From: Streptomyces sp. JH14
GTDB lineage: Bacteria > Actinomycetota > Actinomycetes > Streptomycetales > Streptomycetaceae
Direction: 5' to 3'
NCBI RefSeq assembly: GCF_029428675.1
Contig: NZ_JAJNEL010000001.1
Span: 6,076,001 to 6,140,000 of the forward strand
DNA length: 64,000 bases
Shown: positions 27,109 to 35,879 of the stretch, in pieces
How the letters are laid out: every line of letters starts with the position of its first letter
Numbering within the stretch: the stretch's first letter is position 1
The notes under the pieces: model-generated
Told to the model about the DNA's origin: nothing
Database searches by the model: none
The model's input: the letters and a program-made list of their open reading frames with translations, nothing else
Made by a program: the position numbers and the translations under genes

Positions 27109-27381
27109 CTACGGCGTCTCCAGGTGCGGCGCGTGGGTCCGGACCGCGTCCAGCACCTGCCGCTTGGACGGGTTGACCATCGAGTGGCCGGCCACGGACA
27201 CCGTGGGGACGGTCTCGTTCCCGTCGGCGACCGAGCGGACGAACGCCGCCGCCTCGGGATCCCGCCAGATGTTCACCTCGGTGTAGGTGAGACGGCTGAA
27301 CCGCAACCGCAGCCGCAGCTTCATGCAGTACGGGCAGCCGGGCCGCCAGTAGACGACCATGCCGTCGCGGTTCTCGGCCAT
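27109..27381 (-). CDS. Mycoredoxin/glutaredoxin-like protein
   Basis: A 90-residue thioredoxin-fold protein with the redox motif CPYC (VVYWRPGCPYCMKLR, Cys near 16 and 19), the cis-proline segment TVPTVSV and a short C-terminal helix. Actinobacteria use mycothiol, and small glutaredoxins of this type act as mycoredoxins that reduce mycothiolated proteins. The known actinobacterial Mrx1 has CGYC, so the middle residue differs here. Convergent with xthA. Confidence 0.85.
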   Translation of the reverse strand: MAENRDGMVVYWRPGCPYCMKLRLRLRFSRLTYTEVNIWRDPEAAAFVRSVADGNETVPTVSVAGHSMVNPSKRQVLDAVRTHAPHLETP

Positions 27382-27509
27382 TGGGGTCCCCCGTTCGCGC
27401 AAGCGTGGAGAAGAGCCTAACCCGCCCGGCCGGGCGGCGTTGTCAGTGGCCGCCGATAGCGTGGTTCCTGTCATTGTCCCGCTTGCTGGCTGCTTGCGAT
27501 GACTCGGAC

Positions 27510-27539
27510 CGCCCCGCCCGTTCAGCGCCGGGCGGGGCG
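27510..27539. terminator. Strong hairpin in the 27382-27697 gap
   Basis: An 11-bp perfect stem (CGCCCCGCCCG and its complement) closes on an eight-base loop. It lies upstream of both neighbouring genes (divergent pair), so it does not end either of them. It may mark a lost gene or insulate the two promoters. No gene is visible in the 316-base gap. Confidence 0.45.
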
Positions 27540-27697
27540 TCATGAAGAGCCCCGAGGCGCACCCGGTCGCCCGTTCGGCGGTAGTGGGAGGCGCGCGAGA
27601 CGGCGCGCGGGCAGGAGCGCGCACCGGATTCATTCCTCGAACGACAGGCCGCGCGCCCTGTGGTGCGTATCCCGGCCGGGATGCGACCCTGAGTGGT

Positions 27698-28138
27698 ATG
27701 AACATCCCTTTCTTGGACAACTGGCGCAAGCGTCACGACGGTACGCGCGGGGCGGGCCTCGCGGCGGCTGTCGAGGTCGACCCGGAGGGCGTTGCCGAGC
27801 TGCTCGCCGAGTGCGCGCTGCTGCGTGTCCGAGTGGGGCAGCGGGGACTCGAACTCGATGACACACCGGCCTCGTTGGCTGCGCTCGACCAGCTGCCGCC
27901 CCTCTGGCGGGACGACCCCGAGGAGCTGCCCTGGCTGGGCAACGACGCCGGGCTGTACCTCGGCACCGTCCTGGTGCGCAATACCCCGGCGGCGGCCTGG
28001 CACATCTGGCCGAGCGGTCAGCCCGTGGTGCGGCTCGCCTCCGGGCGGGAGATCGATGTCGTCACGGCCGGGCTCGACTGGGCCATGACCGGCAGCCCGG
28101 AACTCTCGCAGGTGTACGCGGAGTCGGCAGAAGGATAG
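27698..28138 (+). CDS. Conserved actinobacterial protein of unknown function
   Basis: A 146-residue soluble protein starting MNIPFLDNWRKRHDG. Features are a short helical N-terminus, a segment LAECALLRVRVGQRGLELDDTPASLAALD, a WxDDPEELPWLGNDAGLYLGTVLV stretch typical of immunity- or plasmid-type housekeeping families, and a C-terminal IWPSGQPVVRLASGREIDV. I recognise it as a recurrent Streptomyces hypothetical but cannot give a function. It precedes the glu operon by 122 bases in the same direction. Confidence 0.7.
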   Translation: MNIPFLDNWRKRHDGTRGAGLAAAVEVDPEGVAELLAECALLRVRVGQRGLELDDTPASLAALDQLPPLWRDDPEELPWLGNDAGLYLGTVLVRNTPAAAWHIWPSGQPVVRLASGREIDVVTAGLDWAMTGSPELSQVYAESAEG

Positions 28139-28260
28139 AAATACCGCCAGAACCACATAAAACGCCTTATGCCCCCTTTATGCGTGTCGGGTACGAAGTC
28201 CCTTATCGGGATGGATAGTTTGCGCTGACTCGACACAGCGATAAGTGGGTAGGGCAGCGT

Positions 28261-29004
28261 ATGGCCGTCGATCCGTTGATCGAGCTGCGGGACGTCAACA
28301 AGTACTACGGAAAGTTGCACGTACTGCAGAACATCAATCTCACCGTCGGCCGCGGGGAGGTGGTGGTGGTCATCGGCCCCTCCGGCTCCGGCAAATCAAC
28401 GCTCTGCCGGACCATCAACAGACTCGAGACGATCGAGTCGGGCCACATCATCATCGACGGCAGACCTCTCCCCGAGGAGGGGAAGGGACTCGCGCAGCTG
28501 CGCGCCGAAGTCGGCATGGTCTTCCAGTCGTTCAATCTGTTCGCGCACAAGACCGTGCTGGCCAATGTCTCGCTCGCCCCGCTCAAGGTCCGCAAGCGCA
28601 AGAAGGACGAGTGCGACGCACGGTCCCGGGAGCTCCTGGAGCGGGTCGGCCTCGCCTCCCAGGCCGACAAGTTCCCCGCCCAGCTCTCCGGCGGCCAGCA
28701 GCAGCGGGTGGCCATCGCCCGCGCTCTCGCGATGGATCCCAAGGCGCTCCTCTTCGACGAGCCGACCTCCGCGCTCGACCCGGAGATGATCAACGAGGTG
28801 CTGGAAGTCATGCAGCAGCTCGCCCGGGACGGCATGACCATGGTCGTCGTCACGCACGAGATGGGATTCGCCAGGTCCGCAGCCAACCGCGTGGTCTTCA
28901 TGGCCGACGGACGCATCGTCGAGGACCGCACCCCCGAGGCGTTCTTCACCGCCCCGGAGAGCGAGCGCGCCAAGGACTTCCTGTCCAAGATCCTCAAGCA
29001 CTGA
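28261..29004 (+). CDS. gluA: Glutamate ABC transporter ATP-binding protein
   Basis: A 247-residue polar-amino-acid-type ATPase with Walker A GPSGSGKST, a Q-loop in GMVFQSFNLF, signature LSGGQQQRVAIARAL and Walker B ALLFDEPTSALDPE. It opens a four-gene operon in the order ATPase, binding protein, permease, permease, which is the gluABCD order of actinobacteria for glutamate uptake. GTGGGTAGGGCAGCGT precedes the ATG. Confidence 0.92.
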   Translation: MAVDPLIELRDVNKYYGKLHVLQNINLTVGRGEVVVVIGPSGSGKSTLCRTINRLETIESGHIIIDGRPLPEEGKGLAQLRAEVGMVFQSFNLFAHKTVLANVSLAPLKVRKRKKDECDARSRELLERVGLASQADKFPAQLSGGQQQRVAIARALAMDPKALLFDEPTSALDPEMINEVLEVMQQLARDGMTMVVVTHEMGFARSAANRVVFMADGRIVEDRTPEAFFTAPESERAKDFLSKILKH

Positions 29005-29018
29005 CGGGCGGCTTCCAG

Positions 29019-29930
29019 TTGCGTACGAGAAAAGTACTGGCCGCCTGTGCGGGGCTCCTGCTGGCCGTCCTCGCCGTCGGCTGCGGCAAGGAGGGCAGCC
29101 CTCCGGTGAAGGGGCCGCGGGCCGGACAGCTGCCCGTGTACAAGGTCGACACGGGCTTCCGGTTGCCCGGGTCGACGACCTGGACGAAGGCGAAGAAGCG
29201 CGGCTACTTCCGGGTCGGGGCCAAGGAGGACCAGCCGTTCCTGGGCGAGAAGGACCCGGCCACCGGTGTCTACTCCGGCTTCGACATCGAGATCGCCAGA
29301 ATGATGTCCGCCTCGCTGGGCTTCGACCCGAAGACGATCCACTTCAGGACGATCGCCTCGGCCAACCGCGAGACCGCGCTGCAGAACGGCCAGATCGACT
29401 ACTACGTCGGCACCTACACCATCAACGCGATGCGCAAGAAGCTCGTCGGCTTCGCCGGGCCCTACTTCATGGCCGGGCAGTCGCTGCTCGTCCGCACGGA
29501 CGAGCACGACATCAACGGCCCGCAGGACCTGGCCGGCCGGACCGTCTGCTCGGCAGCCGGCTCGACCCCGTACCAGCGGATCGCGGCCGACTATCCGAAG
29601 GCGATCCTGGTCGCCTACGACACGTACTCGATCTGCGTCGACAACCTGCTGACCTACCAGGTCGACGCCGTCACCACCGACGACGCCATCCTGCTGGGCT
29701 TCGCAGCCAAGGCACCGACGGAGCTGAAGCTGGTCGGCAAGCCCTTCTCCGAGGAGCCGTACGGCATCGGCGTACCGCGCAGCGACAACGCGCTCCGGTT
29801 CGCACTCAACGACGCACTCGAGGCGAACGAGAAGAACGGCAACTGGAAGAAGGCGTTCGAGGCCACCCTCGGCCTGTCCGGCGTGCCCGCACCGACTCCG
29901 CCGCCCATCGACCGCTACCCGGCGAACTGA
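29019..29930 (+). CDS. gluB: Glutamate-binding lipoprotein
   Basis: A 303-residue solute-binding lipoprotein. The TTG at 29019 gives a normal signal peptide with a lipobox (LLAVLAVGCGKEG, Cys near 22). The SBP_bac_3 fold follows: GYFRVGAKEDQPFLGEKDPATGVYSGFDIEIARMM, then IDYYVGTYTINAMRK and AGRTVCSAAGSTPYQRI. It delivers glutamate or a related acid to GluCD. The start is 14 bases after gluA. The weak Shine-Dalgarno suggests coupling to gluA translation. Confidence 0.9.
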   Translation: MRTRKVLAACAGLLLAVLAVGCGKEGSPPVKGPRAGQLPVYKVDTGFRLPGSTTWTKAKKRGYFRVGAKEDQPFLGEKDPATGVYSGFDIEIARMMSASLGFDPKTIHFRTIASANRETALQNGQIDYYVGTYTINAMRKKLVGFAGPYFMAGQSLLVRTDEHDINGPQDLAGRTVCSAAGSTPYQRIAADYPKAILVAYDTYSICVDNLLTYQVDAVTTDDAILLGFAAKAPTELKLVGKPFSEEPYGIGVPRSDNALRFALNDALEANEKNGNWKKAFEATLGLSGVPAPTPPPIDRYPAN

Positions 29931-29946
29931 GGGGACGGGCCACACC

Positions 29947-30591
29947 ATGGACGTACTCACACAGAACTTCTCGACCTACGGCGAAGGCTTCCTCGGCACT
30001 CTCGAACTCACCGTCTTCGCCTCGATCCTGGCACTGGTACTCGGCTTCGTCATGGCCTCGTTCCGGGTCGCGCCCGTCGGCTCGCTCCGGGTGTTCGGCA
30101 CGGTCTGGGTGGCGGTGCTGCGCAACACGCCGCTGACCCTGCTCTTCTTCGCCGTGCTGCTCGGCCTGCCGCGCTTCGGCCTGGTCCTGCCGTTCAAGGT
30201 CTTCGCCGTCCTCGCGCTCGGCTGCTACACCTCCGCGTTCATCTGCGAGGCACTGCGCTCCGGCATCAACACCGTGCCGCAGGGCCAGGGCGAGGCCGCC
30301 CGCAGCCTCGGCATGACCTTCAGCCAGACACTCGGATCCGTCGTGCTGCCGCAGGCGTTCCGCACGGTGATCCCGCCGGTCGGCTCGACACTCATCGCCC
30401 TCGCCAAGAACTCGGCCATCGCCGGCGCGTTCAGCGTCACCGAGCTGCTCGGTACCTACAAGACACTCAACGAGCTGGGCTACAACATCATCTGGACCTT
30501 CGTCTGGATCGCCGTCGGCTACCTGATCATCACCCTGTCCATCAGCGCGCTCTTCAATCTGATGGAGAAGCACTGGGGAGTCGCCCGATGA
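29947..30591 (+). CDS. gluC: Glutamate ABC transporter permease GluC
   Basis: A 214-residue HisM-type permease with about five membrane segments. The EAA loop that docks the ATPase reads EALRSGINTVPQGQGEAARSLG. It lies 16 bases after gluB and overlaps gluD by four bases. Confidence 0.92.
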   Translation: MDVLTQNFSTYGEGFLGTLELTVFASILALVLGFVMASFRVAPVGSLRVFGTVWVAVLRNTPLTLLFFAVLLGLPRFGLVLPFKVFAVLALGCYTSAFICEALRSGINTVPQGQGEAARSLGMTFSQTLGSVVLPQAFRTVIPPVGSTLIALAKNSAIAGAFSVTELLGTYKTLNELGYNIIWTFVWIAVGYLIITLSISALFNLMEKHWGVAR

Positions 30592-31457
30592 CCACCCACG
30601 CCCCCCGGGCCACCGCGCTCTACGACCTCCCGGGCCCGGTCACCCGCAAACGCCACCGGGTGTACGGGATCGTCTCGATGGTCCTGATCGTCGCCCTGGT
30701 CGGCTGGATCATCTATCTGCTCTTCCACACGGGGCAGTTCACCAGCACCAAGTGGACCCCCTTCGTGTACAAGGGCATCCAGGAACTCCTGCTGCGAGGA
30801 CTCGGCAACACCCTCAAGGCGTTCGCGTACGCCGCGGTGCTCTCGCTGCTCCTCGGCGCGGTCCTGGCCGTCGGGCGGCTGTCCGAACACCGGGTCGTGC
30901 GCTGGGTCTCCACGCTTCTCGTCGAGTTCTTCCGGGCCATGCCCGTCCTGGTGATGATCTTCTTCATCTTCGTGGCGCTGAAGGTGCAACCGCTGCCCGC
31001 GCTGGTCGCCGGACTGACCCTCTACAACGGCTCGGTGCTCGCCGAGGTGTTCCGCACCGGGGTCAACGCGGTGGAGCGCGGCCAGCGCGAGGCCGCCTAC
31101 GCACTCGGCATGCGCAAGGCGCAGGTCATGTCGTTCGTGCTGGCCCCGCAGGCGGTGCGCGCCATGCTCCCGGCCATCATCAGCCAGTTGGTGGTGGCGC
31201 TGAAGGACACCTCGCTCGGCTACCTGATCACGTACGAGGAATTCCTCCACGCCGGGAAGCTGATCGCGTCCAACCTCGATTACGATCTGCCCTTCATCCC
31301 CGTGGTGATGGTGATCTCACCGATCTACATCGGGATGTGCATGCTGCTCTCCTGGTTCGCCACCTGGGTGGCCAAGCGGGAGCGGCGCAACCCGAAGACG
31401 GAGGCCGTGGAGGTCGCACCGGCCGAACCAGGAACGCTGCTGCCGGGAGTGCAGTAG
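30588..31457 (+). CDS. gluD: Glutamate ABC transporter permease GluD
   Basis: A 289-residue HisM-type permease, longer than GluC at both ends. The EAA loop reads EVFRTGVNAVERGQREAAYALGMRK, and membrane segments extend from about 25 to 255. It pairs with GluC to form the heterodimeric channel and ends the operon. A hairpin follows. Confidence 0.92.
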   Translation: MTTHAPRATALYDLPGPVTRKRHRVYGIVSMVLIVALVGWIIYLLFHTGQFTSTKWTPFVYKGIQELLLRGLGNTLKAFAYAAVLSLLLGAVLAVGRLSEHRVVRWVSTLLVEFFRAMPVLVMIFFIFVALKVQPLPALVAGLTLYNGSVLAEVFRTGVNAVERGQREAAYALGMRKAQVMSFVLAPQAVRAMLPAIISQLVVALKDTSLGYLITYEEFLHAGKLIASNLDYDLPFIPVVMVISPIYIGMCMLLSWFATWVAKRERRNPKTEAVEVAPAEPGTLLPGVQ

Positions 31458-31458
31458 C

Positions 31459-31483
31459 CCGGACCGGCCGTACAGCGGTCCGG
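31459..31483. terminator. Hairpin between convergent gluD and the secreted hydrolase gene
   Basis: CCGGACC and GGTCCGG arms flank an 11-base loop directly after the gluD stop and before the end of the leftward hydrolase gene. It is a plausible shared terminator without a U-tract. Confidence 0.5.
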
Positions 31484-31515
31484 AGGAGCGGTGCCCGCCC
31501 GGCAGCAGCCGGTGA

Positions 31516-33111
31516 TCACTTCTCGCGCGACGGGACGGAGAGGTACGAGGGGTCCGTGTCCGGCGAGGAGAAGGTCAGCTGTGAGCCGGCCGGGTTGTGC
31601 TCGATGTACAGCGGGTCGACGGTGTCGATCACCAGGGCGAGCCGGTGACCGGCCGGAAGGTCGTAGGCCGTGGAGAACAGCTCCAGGTCGACGGCGAACG
31701 GCCGTCCCGGCGTCCGTCCGTGGAAGGTATAGGGGGCGTTGCTGATCAGCTTGCCGAGGCCGAGCGGCCCCTCGTCGTAGAGATACGCGACGAGGGTGCC
31801 GCTCTCCTTGTCGGCTGTGACCGTGGTGTGGAGTGTCGCGGTACCGCGGATGTGCTGCGCGGAGGTGTACCGCCCGGACTGCCAGACGGCTGCGAAGGTG
31901 CGCGGCAGCAGCGGGATCGAGGCGACCGGCGGCAGCTTCACGAACTGGTCGAGGGCGTTCGACAGCATGACGATGCCGCCATCGGCGCCCGAGTCGACGT
32001 TCGCGTAGACCTTCTTCGTACCGCCGAGCGCGATCCGCTCCTTGACGGCGCCGACGGACTCCCAGTCCGGGTAGCCCTCGTAGCCGCTGCCGGTACGGGA
32101 TGCGAGCTGCACCGGCTGCTCCTGGTCGATGCCGTTGCGCTCGCCCTTGAGATAGCGGTCGAACCAGCGACGGGCGTCGGTCCAGGTGTCGTTGGGCAGG
32201 CCGAGCAGGCCGGTGGCCTCGGCGGTGGCGTGGTCGCCCGGGCGGAACTCCAGGCGCTTGGGGCCGCGCAGCTTCTCGTAGAACGAGGCGTACTGGTTGG
32301 GCGGGAAGATCGTGTCGCCCCACGCGTTGCCCATCATGACGGCGGCGCCATTGGCGTTGATCTCGTCCAGATAGGTGACGGGGGAGCGCTTCTTCCCCCA
32401 GGCGATCATCTCCGGTTCCCTCGCCAGGTTGGAGCCGAGGAAGTCGGTGAGGGTCCGGTTCAGTTCGTCGCTCGGGCGGCCGGTGAGCAGGCCGGCGCCA
32501 CCGAGCAGTGCGGCGGCCTGGAGGTGCTGGGTACGGCCGCTGTAGATGGAGTCGATGAGGTCGGCCCAGCCGCTCAGTGCGACCACGGCCTTGATCCGCG
32601 GGTCGTGGCCGGCCGCGAGCAGGCTGATGCCCGCGCCGTACGACACACCGCCCATGCCGATGTGCTCGGGGTCGGCCGCGGTGTGGGCGAGGGCCCAGTC
32701 GATCACGGCGGAGACATCGGCGATGTCCGGCGGGCCGGCGACCTCGATCTTCCCGCCGGAGAGCCAGAAGCCGCGGGAGGTGTAACTCACCACCACGTAA
32801 CCGGAGTCGGCCAGTTGCTGTGCCTGCGCGAGGTATTCGATCTGAGGCAGCCCCCAGCTGGTGGGCAGCACGATCAGCGGGTGCCTGTCGCCCGGCTTCG
32901 TACCGGCGGGTGTGAAGACATTGCCCTTGAGCGTGATCCCACCTGAGCCGGGGATGTCGTGGAACGTCAGGCTCGGGGCCGACGCCGCCACGGCGGAGGC
33001 CGCGGGCCTGGCGGCGGCCGCCGGGGCCGCGCCGAGGGTGGTTCCGGCGATCAGGGCGGCGGCAGCCGCGGTGGCCGCGGTGGTGCGCAGAGCCGGGTTG
33101 GGACGTCCCAC
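31516..33111 (-). CDS. Secreted alpha/beta-hydrolase of the CocE/S15 peptidase class
   Basis: A 531-residue exported protein with an Ala-rich signal peptide (about 1-35). The hydrolase core shows the nucleophile elbow GGVSYGAG (Ser near 156), preceded by SYTSRGFWLSGG, the oxyanion region of X-Pro peptidase-like enzymes. An acid/base pair is likely in MMGNAWGDTIFPP and RPGDHATAEATG. The C-terminal jelly-roll (TLVAYLYDEGPLG...GHRLALVIDTVDPLYIEHNP) is the CocE/S15 C-terminal domain. Substrates may be esters or X-Pro peptides. Confidence 0.88.
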   Translation of the reverse strand: MGRPNPALRTTAATAAAAALIAGTTLGAAPAAAARPAASAVAASAPSLTFHDIPGSGGITLKGNVFTPAGTKPGDRHPLIVLPTSWGLPQIEYLAQAQQLADSGYVVVSYTSRGFWLSGGKIEVAGPPDIADVSAVIDWALAHTAADPEHIGMGGVSYGAGISLLAAGHDPRIKAVVALSGWADLIDSIYSGRTQHLQAAALLGGAGLLTGRPSDELNRTLTDFLGSNLAREPEMIAWGKKRSPVTYLDEINANGAAVMMGNAWGDTIFPPNQYASFYEKLRGPKRLEFRPGDHATAEATGLLGLPNDTWTDARRWFDRYLKGERNGIDQEQPVQLASRTGSGYEGYPDWESVGAVKERIALGGTKKVYANVDSGADGGIVMLSNALDQFVKLPPVASIPLLPRTFAAVWQSGRYTSAQHIRGTATLHTTVTADKESGTLVAYLYDEGPLGLGKLISNAPYTFHGRTPGRPFAVDLELFSTAYDLPAGHRLALVIDTVDPLYIEHNPAGSQLTFSSPDTDPSYLSVPSREK

Positions 33112-33258
33112 GGGTCACTCCTCACGCGTGGCGGTGCAAAGTGACCCGACGGTAACCCTGGCCGATTACCGTTGGTAACTCCTCGGTGGGTTGCGTGAAG
33201 ATAACGATTGTTGGACGCGATGTCAGTAGTGGCCGGGATCCGGAGCGGGCCGCGCGGA

Positions 33259-34479
33259 TCAGCTGAGCGCGCTCTTCGCCTGCCAGTCGGACCAGGCCAC
33301 ATTCCACGCCCCGTAACCGTTGCCCTCCGCGACCGTGCCCTTGGCGTCCGCGCCACTGATCTCGAACGGGTCGCCGACCTGTGCCTTCCGGTACAGCTCC
33401 GCGGCGTTGGCATCGCTCATCCCCACGCAGCCGGAACTGTGGTTGGCGACCCCGAAGTACGCGGCGTTCCACGGCGCGGCATGGGCGTACATCCCGGACC
33501 AGGTCAGCCGCATCGACGAGTCGACCATCTTGTCGTACGCGTCGCCCAGACCGACCGTCTCGGAGCGCATGTTGATCGTGCCCTCCTTCGCCATCAGGAC
33601 GGCCGTGCCCCGCCAGGACGCCTTCTCGCCTCCCGGGGTGCCGGCCGACATGGGCACGTCCATGATCGTCTGTCCGTCCCGGCGCAGCGCCAGCCGGTGC
33701 CGGTCGAGATCGACCTCGACCACCTGGTTGCGGCCGATCGTGAACGTCGTCGCGTAGTCGCGTACGAACCAGCCGCCGGACGGCCCCGAGTCGATGCCGT
33801 TGAGATCCGCGTCGAGCGTGACACGCGTCCCGGACTTCCAGTACTCCTTGGGCCGCCAGTCGATCCTGTCCTTGCCGGAGTAGTCCTGCAGCCAGCCCCA
33901 GGAGCCCTCGGTGTTGTTCGAGGTGGTGACCTTCAGCCCCCTCTCGACCGCGGCCTTGTCCTTCACCGGGTTGTCGAAGACGATCGACAGCGGCTGGGCG
34001 ATGCCGACCGTGGTGTTCTTGCCGGGGGCGAGCGTCAGCTTGTTCACCTTGTCGGCCGCGGCGGTCGAGAACCCCGCGCGGTCGGTGCCACCCCCGGTGT
34101 CCGTGGCCTCGACGCTGTACTCGGTACCGGGAGCGGCGACCCGGTCCGACGTCCAGGTCCGGCCGTCGCCGGATATCCGGCCGGTGAGCCCGTCACCCTC
34201 GGCGGCGGTCACCTTCACCGTCTTCAGCTTCCCGTCGGCCAGCGCCACCGTCACGGGCTTGCCCGCGGCGGCCTTCGTGCCCTGGAGGTTCACCGTGATC
34301 CTGGTGTCCGGGGCCTTGGCGCTCCCGGCTCCCCGGCCGGGCTTCGGATCCGATGCGGCGGCGCCTCCGGAGCAGGCGGTCAGGGCGACACCGAGCACCG
34401 CCGTGCCGGCGATCAGGGTCAGCCGGGCCGGGCGGGCGAGTGGCGTGGTGCGGTGTACGTGCCGGTGTGCAGAGATCAA
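33259..34479 (-). CDS. L,D-transpeptidase lipoprotein
   Basis: A 406-residue exported enzyme that makes 3-3 cross-links in peptidoglycan. The TTG at 34477-34479 is chosen because a perfect GGAGG lies eight bases upstream (34487-34491 region). Longer ATG-initiated versions have no such site. The signal ends in a lipobox (GVALTACSGGA). Two Ig-like domains precede a YkuD catalytic domain with HSSGCVGMSDANAAELY, which contains the nucleophile Cys and conserved His. It lies back-to-back with the FemX-murJ envelope genes. Confidence 0.93.
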   Translation of the reverse strand: MISAHRHVHRTTPLARPARLTLIAGTAVLGVALTACSGGAAASDPKPGRGAGSAKAPDTRITVNLQGTKAAAGKPVTVALADGKLKTVKVTAAEGDGLTGRISGDGRTWTSDRVAAPGTEYSVEATDTGGGTDRAGFSTAAADKVNKLTLAPGKNTTVGIAQPLSIVFDNPVKDKAAVERGLKVTTSNNTEGSWGWLQDYSGKDRIDWRPKEYWKSGTRVTLDADLNGIDSGPSGGWFVRDYATTFTIGRNQVVEVDLDRHRLALRRDGQTIMDVPMSAGTPGGEKASWRGTAVLMAKEGTINMRSETVGLGDAYDKMVDSSMRLTWSGMYAHAAPWNAAYFGVANHSSGCVGMSDANAAELYRKAQVGDPFEISGADAKGTVAEGNGYGAWNVAWSDWQAKSALS

Positions 34480-34706
34480 CGGAAAAACCTCCAGGTACGC
34501 GCTTCTCATCGGCGGAGAGGCATGCATCAGACCTTAGGTTCGGTAATTCCCCGGAAAACCGTGAATTCCCTTCTATGACAAGGACCGCAGCGCAACGGTC
34601 ATCGTCCGGTCACATACGCCGCGCGGATCCGTCATGGTCCGCTGTGAGCATCCTGTAAAGCCCGCCGAGCCGATCGGCCGTGCGGAAACAGGGGAGGGCC
34701 ACGGAC

Positions 34707-35879
34707 ATGTCAGCGCTGCTCGCGACCGGTGACCGAAGAGGCGAACGGGGCCTACGGATACGCAGTCTCACCGCTGCGGAGCACCGGGCCCGTGTGACCG
34801 GGTGTGCCGGGGCGAGCTTTCTGCAGTACCCGTCCTGGGCCGGAGTGAAGGACCAATGGACGTCGGAAATGGTCGGATGGCACGGCGACAGCGGTGAATT
34901 GCGCGGCAGTGCTCTGGTGCTCTACCGGCAATTCCCCGGCACCCGCAAATACTTTGCCTATCTGCCGGAAGGCCCGGTGGCCGACTGGGCCGATCCCGAG
35001 ATCGACCGCTGGCTGCAACCCTTGATGGCTCATCTGCGCAGGGCGGGCGCCTTCGCCGTACGGATCGGCCCCTCGCCGGCGTACCGCCGCTGGGACACCG
35101 CCCGGCTCAAGGCCGCCACCGGGCCCAGCCGAAGGGTTCGCGATGTGCTGGCCACCGAGGTGGACCCGCTCGGCACGGCCGTCGCCGAACGGCTCCGGGC
35201 GCGTGGCTGGCAGCGTTGCGGCGGGGACGGCGACGCGGGCGATGACGCGGACGCCCAGCCGCGCTATGTCTTCCAGGTGCCGCTCGCCGGACGCACCCCC
35301 GACGACCTGTGGGCGGGGCTCAACCAGGAGTGGCGCCGCAACATCCGCAAGGCGGACAAGTGCGGCGTCCGGATCGTCGTCGGCGGGGCGGCCGAACTGC
35401 CGGCCTTCCACCGGCTGCTGCGGATCACCGAGGAGCGCGACGGATTCCGGCTCGGCCGCTCCCTCGCGTACTACCAGAAGCAGTACGCGGTACTCAACGC
35501 CGAGGACCCCGGCCGGATGCAGCTCTATCTCGCCGTTCACGAGGGCGAGATCCTCGCCGCGCACACCATGATCTCCACCGGACACCGGGTCTGGTACCAG
35601 ACCGGGGCGTCCGCCGACCACCGCCGCGAGGTCCGCCCCAGCAACGCCCTCCAGTGGCGGATGATGCGCGATGCGCTGGAGCTCGGCGCCGCGGTGCACG
35701 ACATGCGGGGGGTACCCTCCACCCTCGACCCCGACGACCGCCCCTTCGGACTGCTGCGCTGGAAGCTCGGCACCGGCGGGGAGGTCGTCGAGACCCTCGG
35801 AGAGTGGGAGACATCGGTGGGCGGAGCCGCCAACAACGCGCTGCACCGCGCGTTCCAGGTCTATCTGGCGCGCCGGTGA
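34707..35879 (+). CDS. FemX/FemAB-like peptidyltransferase (lipid II interpeptide bridge)
   Basis: A 390-residue GNAT-pair ligase. The FemAB pattern shows in SFLQYPSWAGVKDQW, FAYLPEGPVADW, LNQEWRRNIRKADKCGVRIV and HDMRGVPSTLDPDDRPFGLLRWKLGTGGEVVETLGEWE. In streptomycetes FemX adds the first glycine to the lipid II peptide from Gly-tRNA. GGGGAGGG at 34690-34697 supports the ATG at 34707 over one at 34680. Its stop overlaps the murJ start, so lipid II decoration and flipping are coupled genetically. Confidence 0.9.
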   Translation: MSALLATGDRRGERGLRIRSLTAAEHRARVTGCAGASFLQYPSWAGVKDQWTSEMVGWHGDSGELRGSALVLYRQFPGTRKYFAYLPEGPVADWADPEIDRWLQPLMAHLRRAGAFAVRIGPSPAYRRWDTARLKAATGPSRRVRDVLATEVDPLGTAVAERLRARGWQRCGGDGDAGDDADAQPRYVFQVPLAGRTPDDLWAGLNQEWRRNIRKADKCGVRIVVGGAAELPAFHRLLRITEERDGFRLGRSLAYYQKQYAVLNAEDPGRMQLYLAVHEGEILAAHTMISTGHRVWYQTGASADHRREVRPSNALQWRMMRDALELGAAVHDMRGVPSTLDPDDRPFGLLRWKLGTGGEVVETLGEWETSVGGAANNALHRAFQVYLARR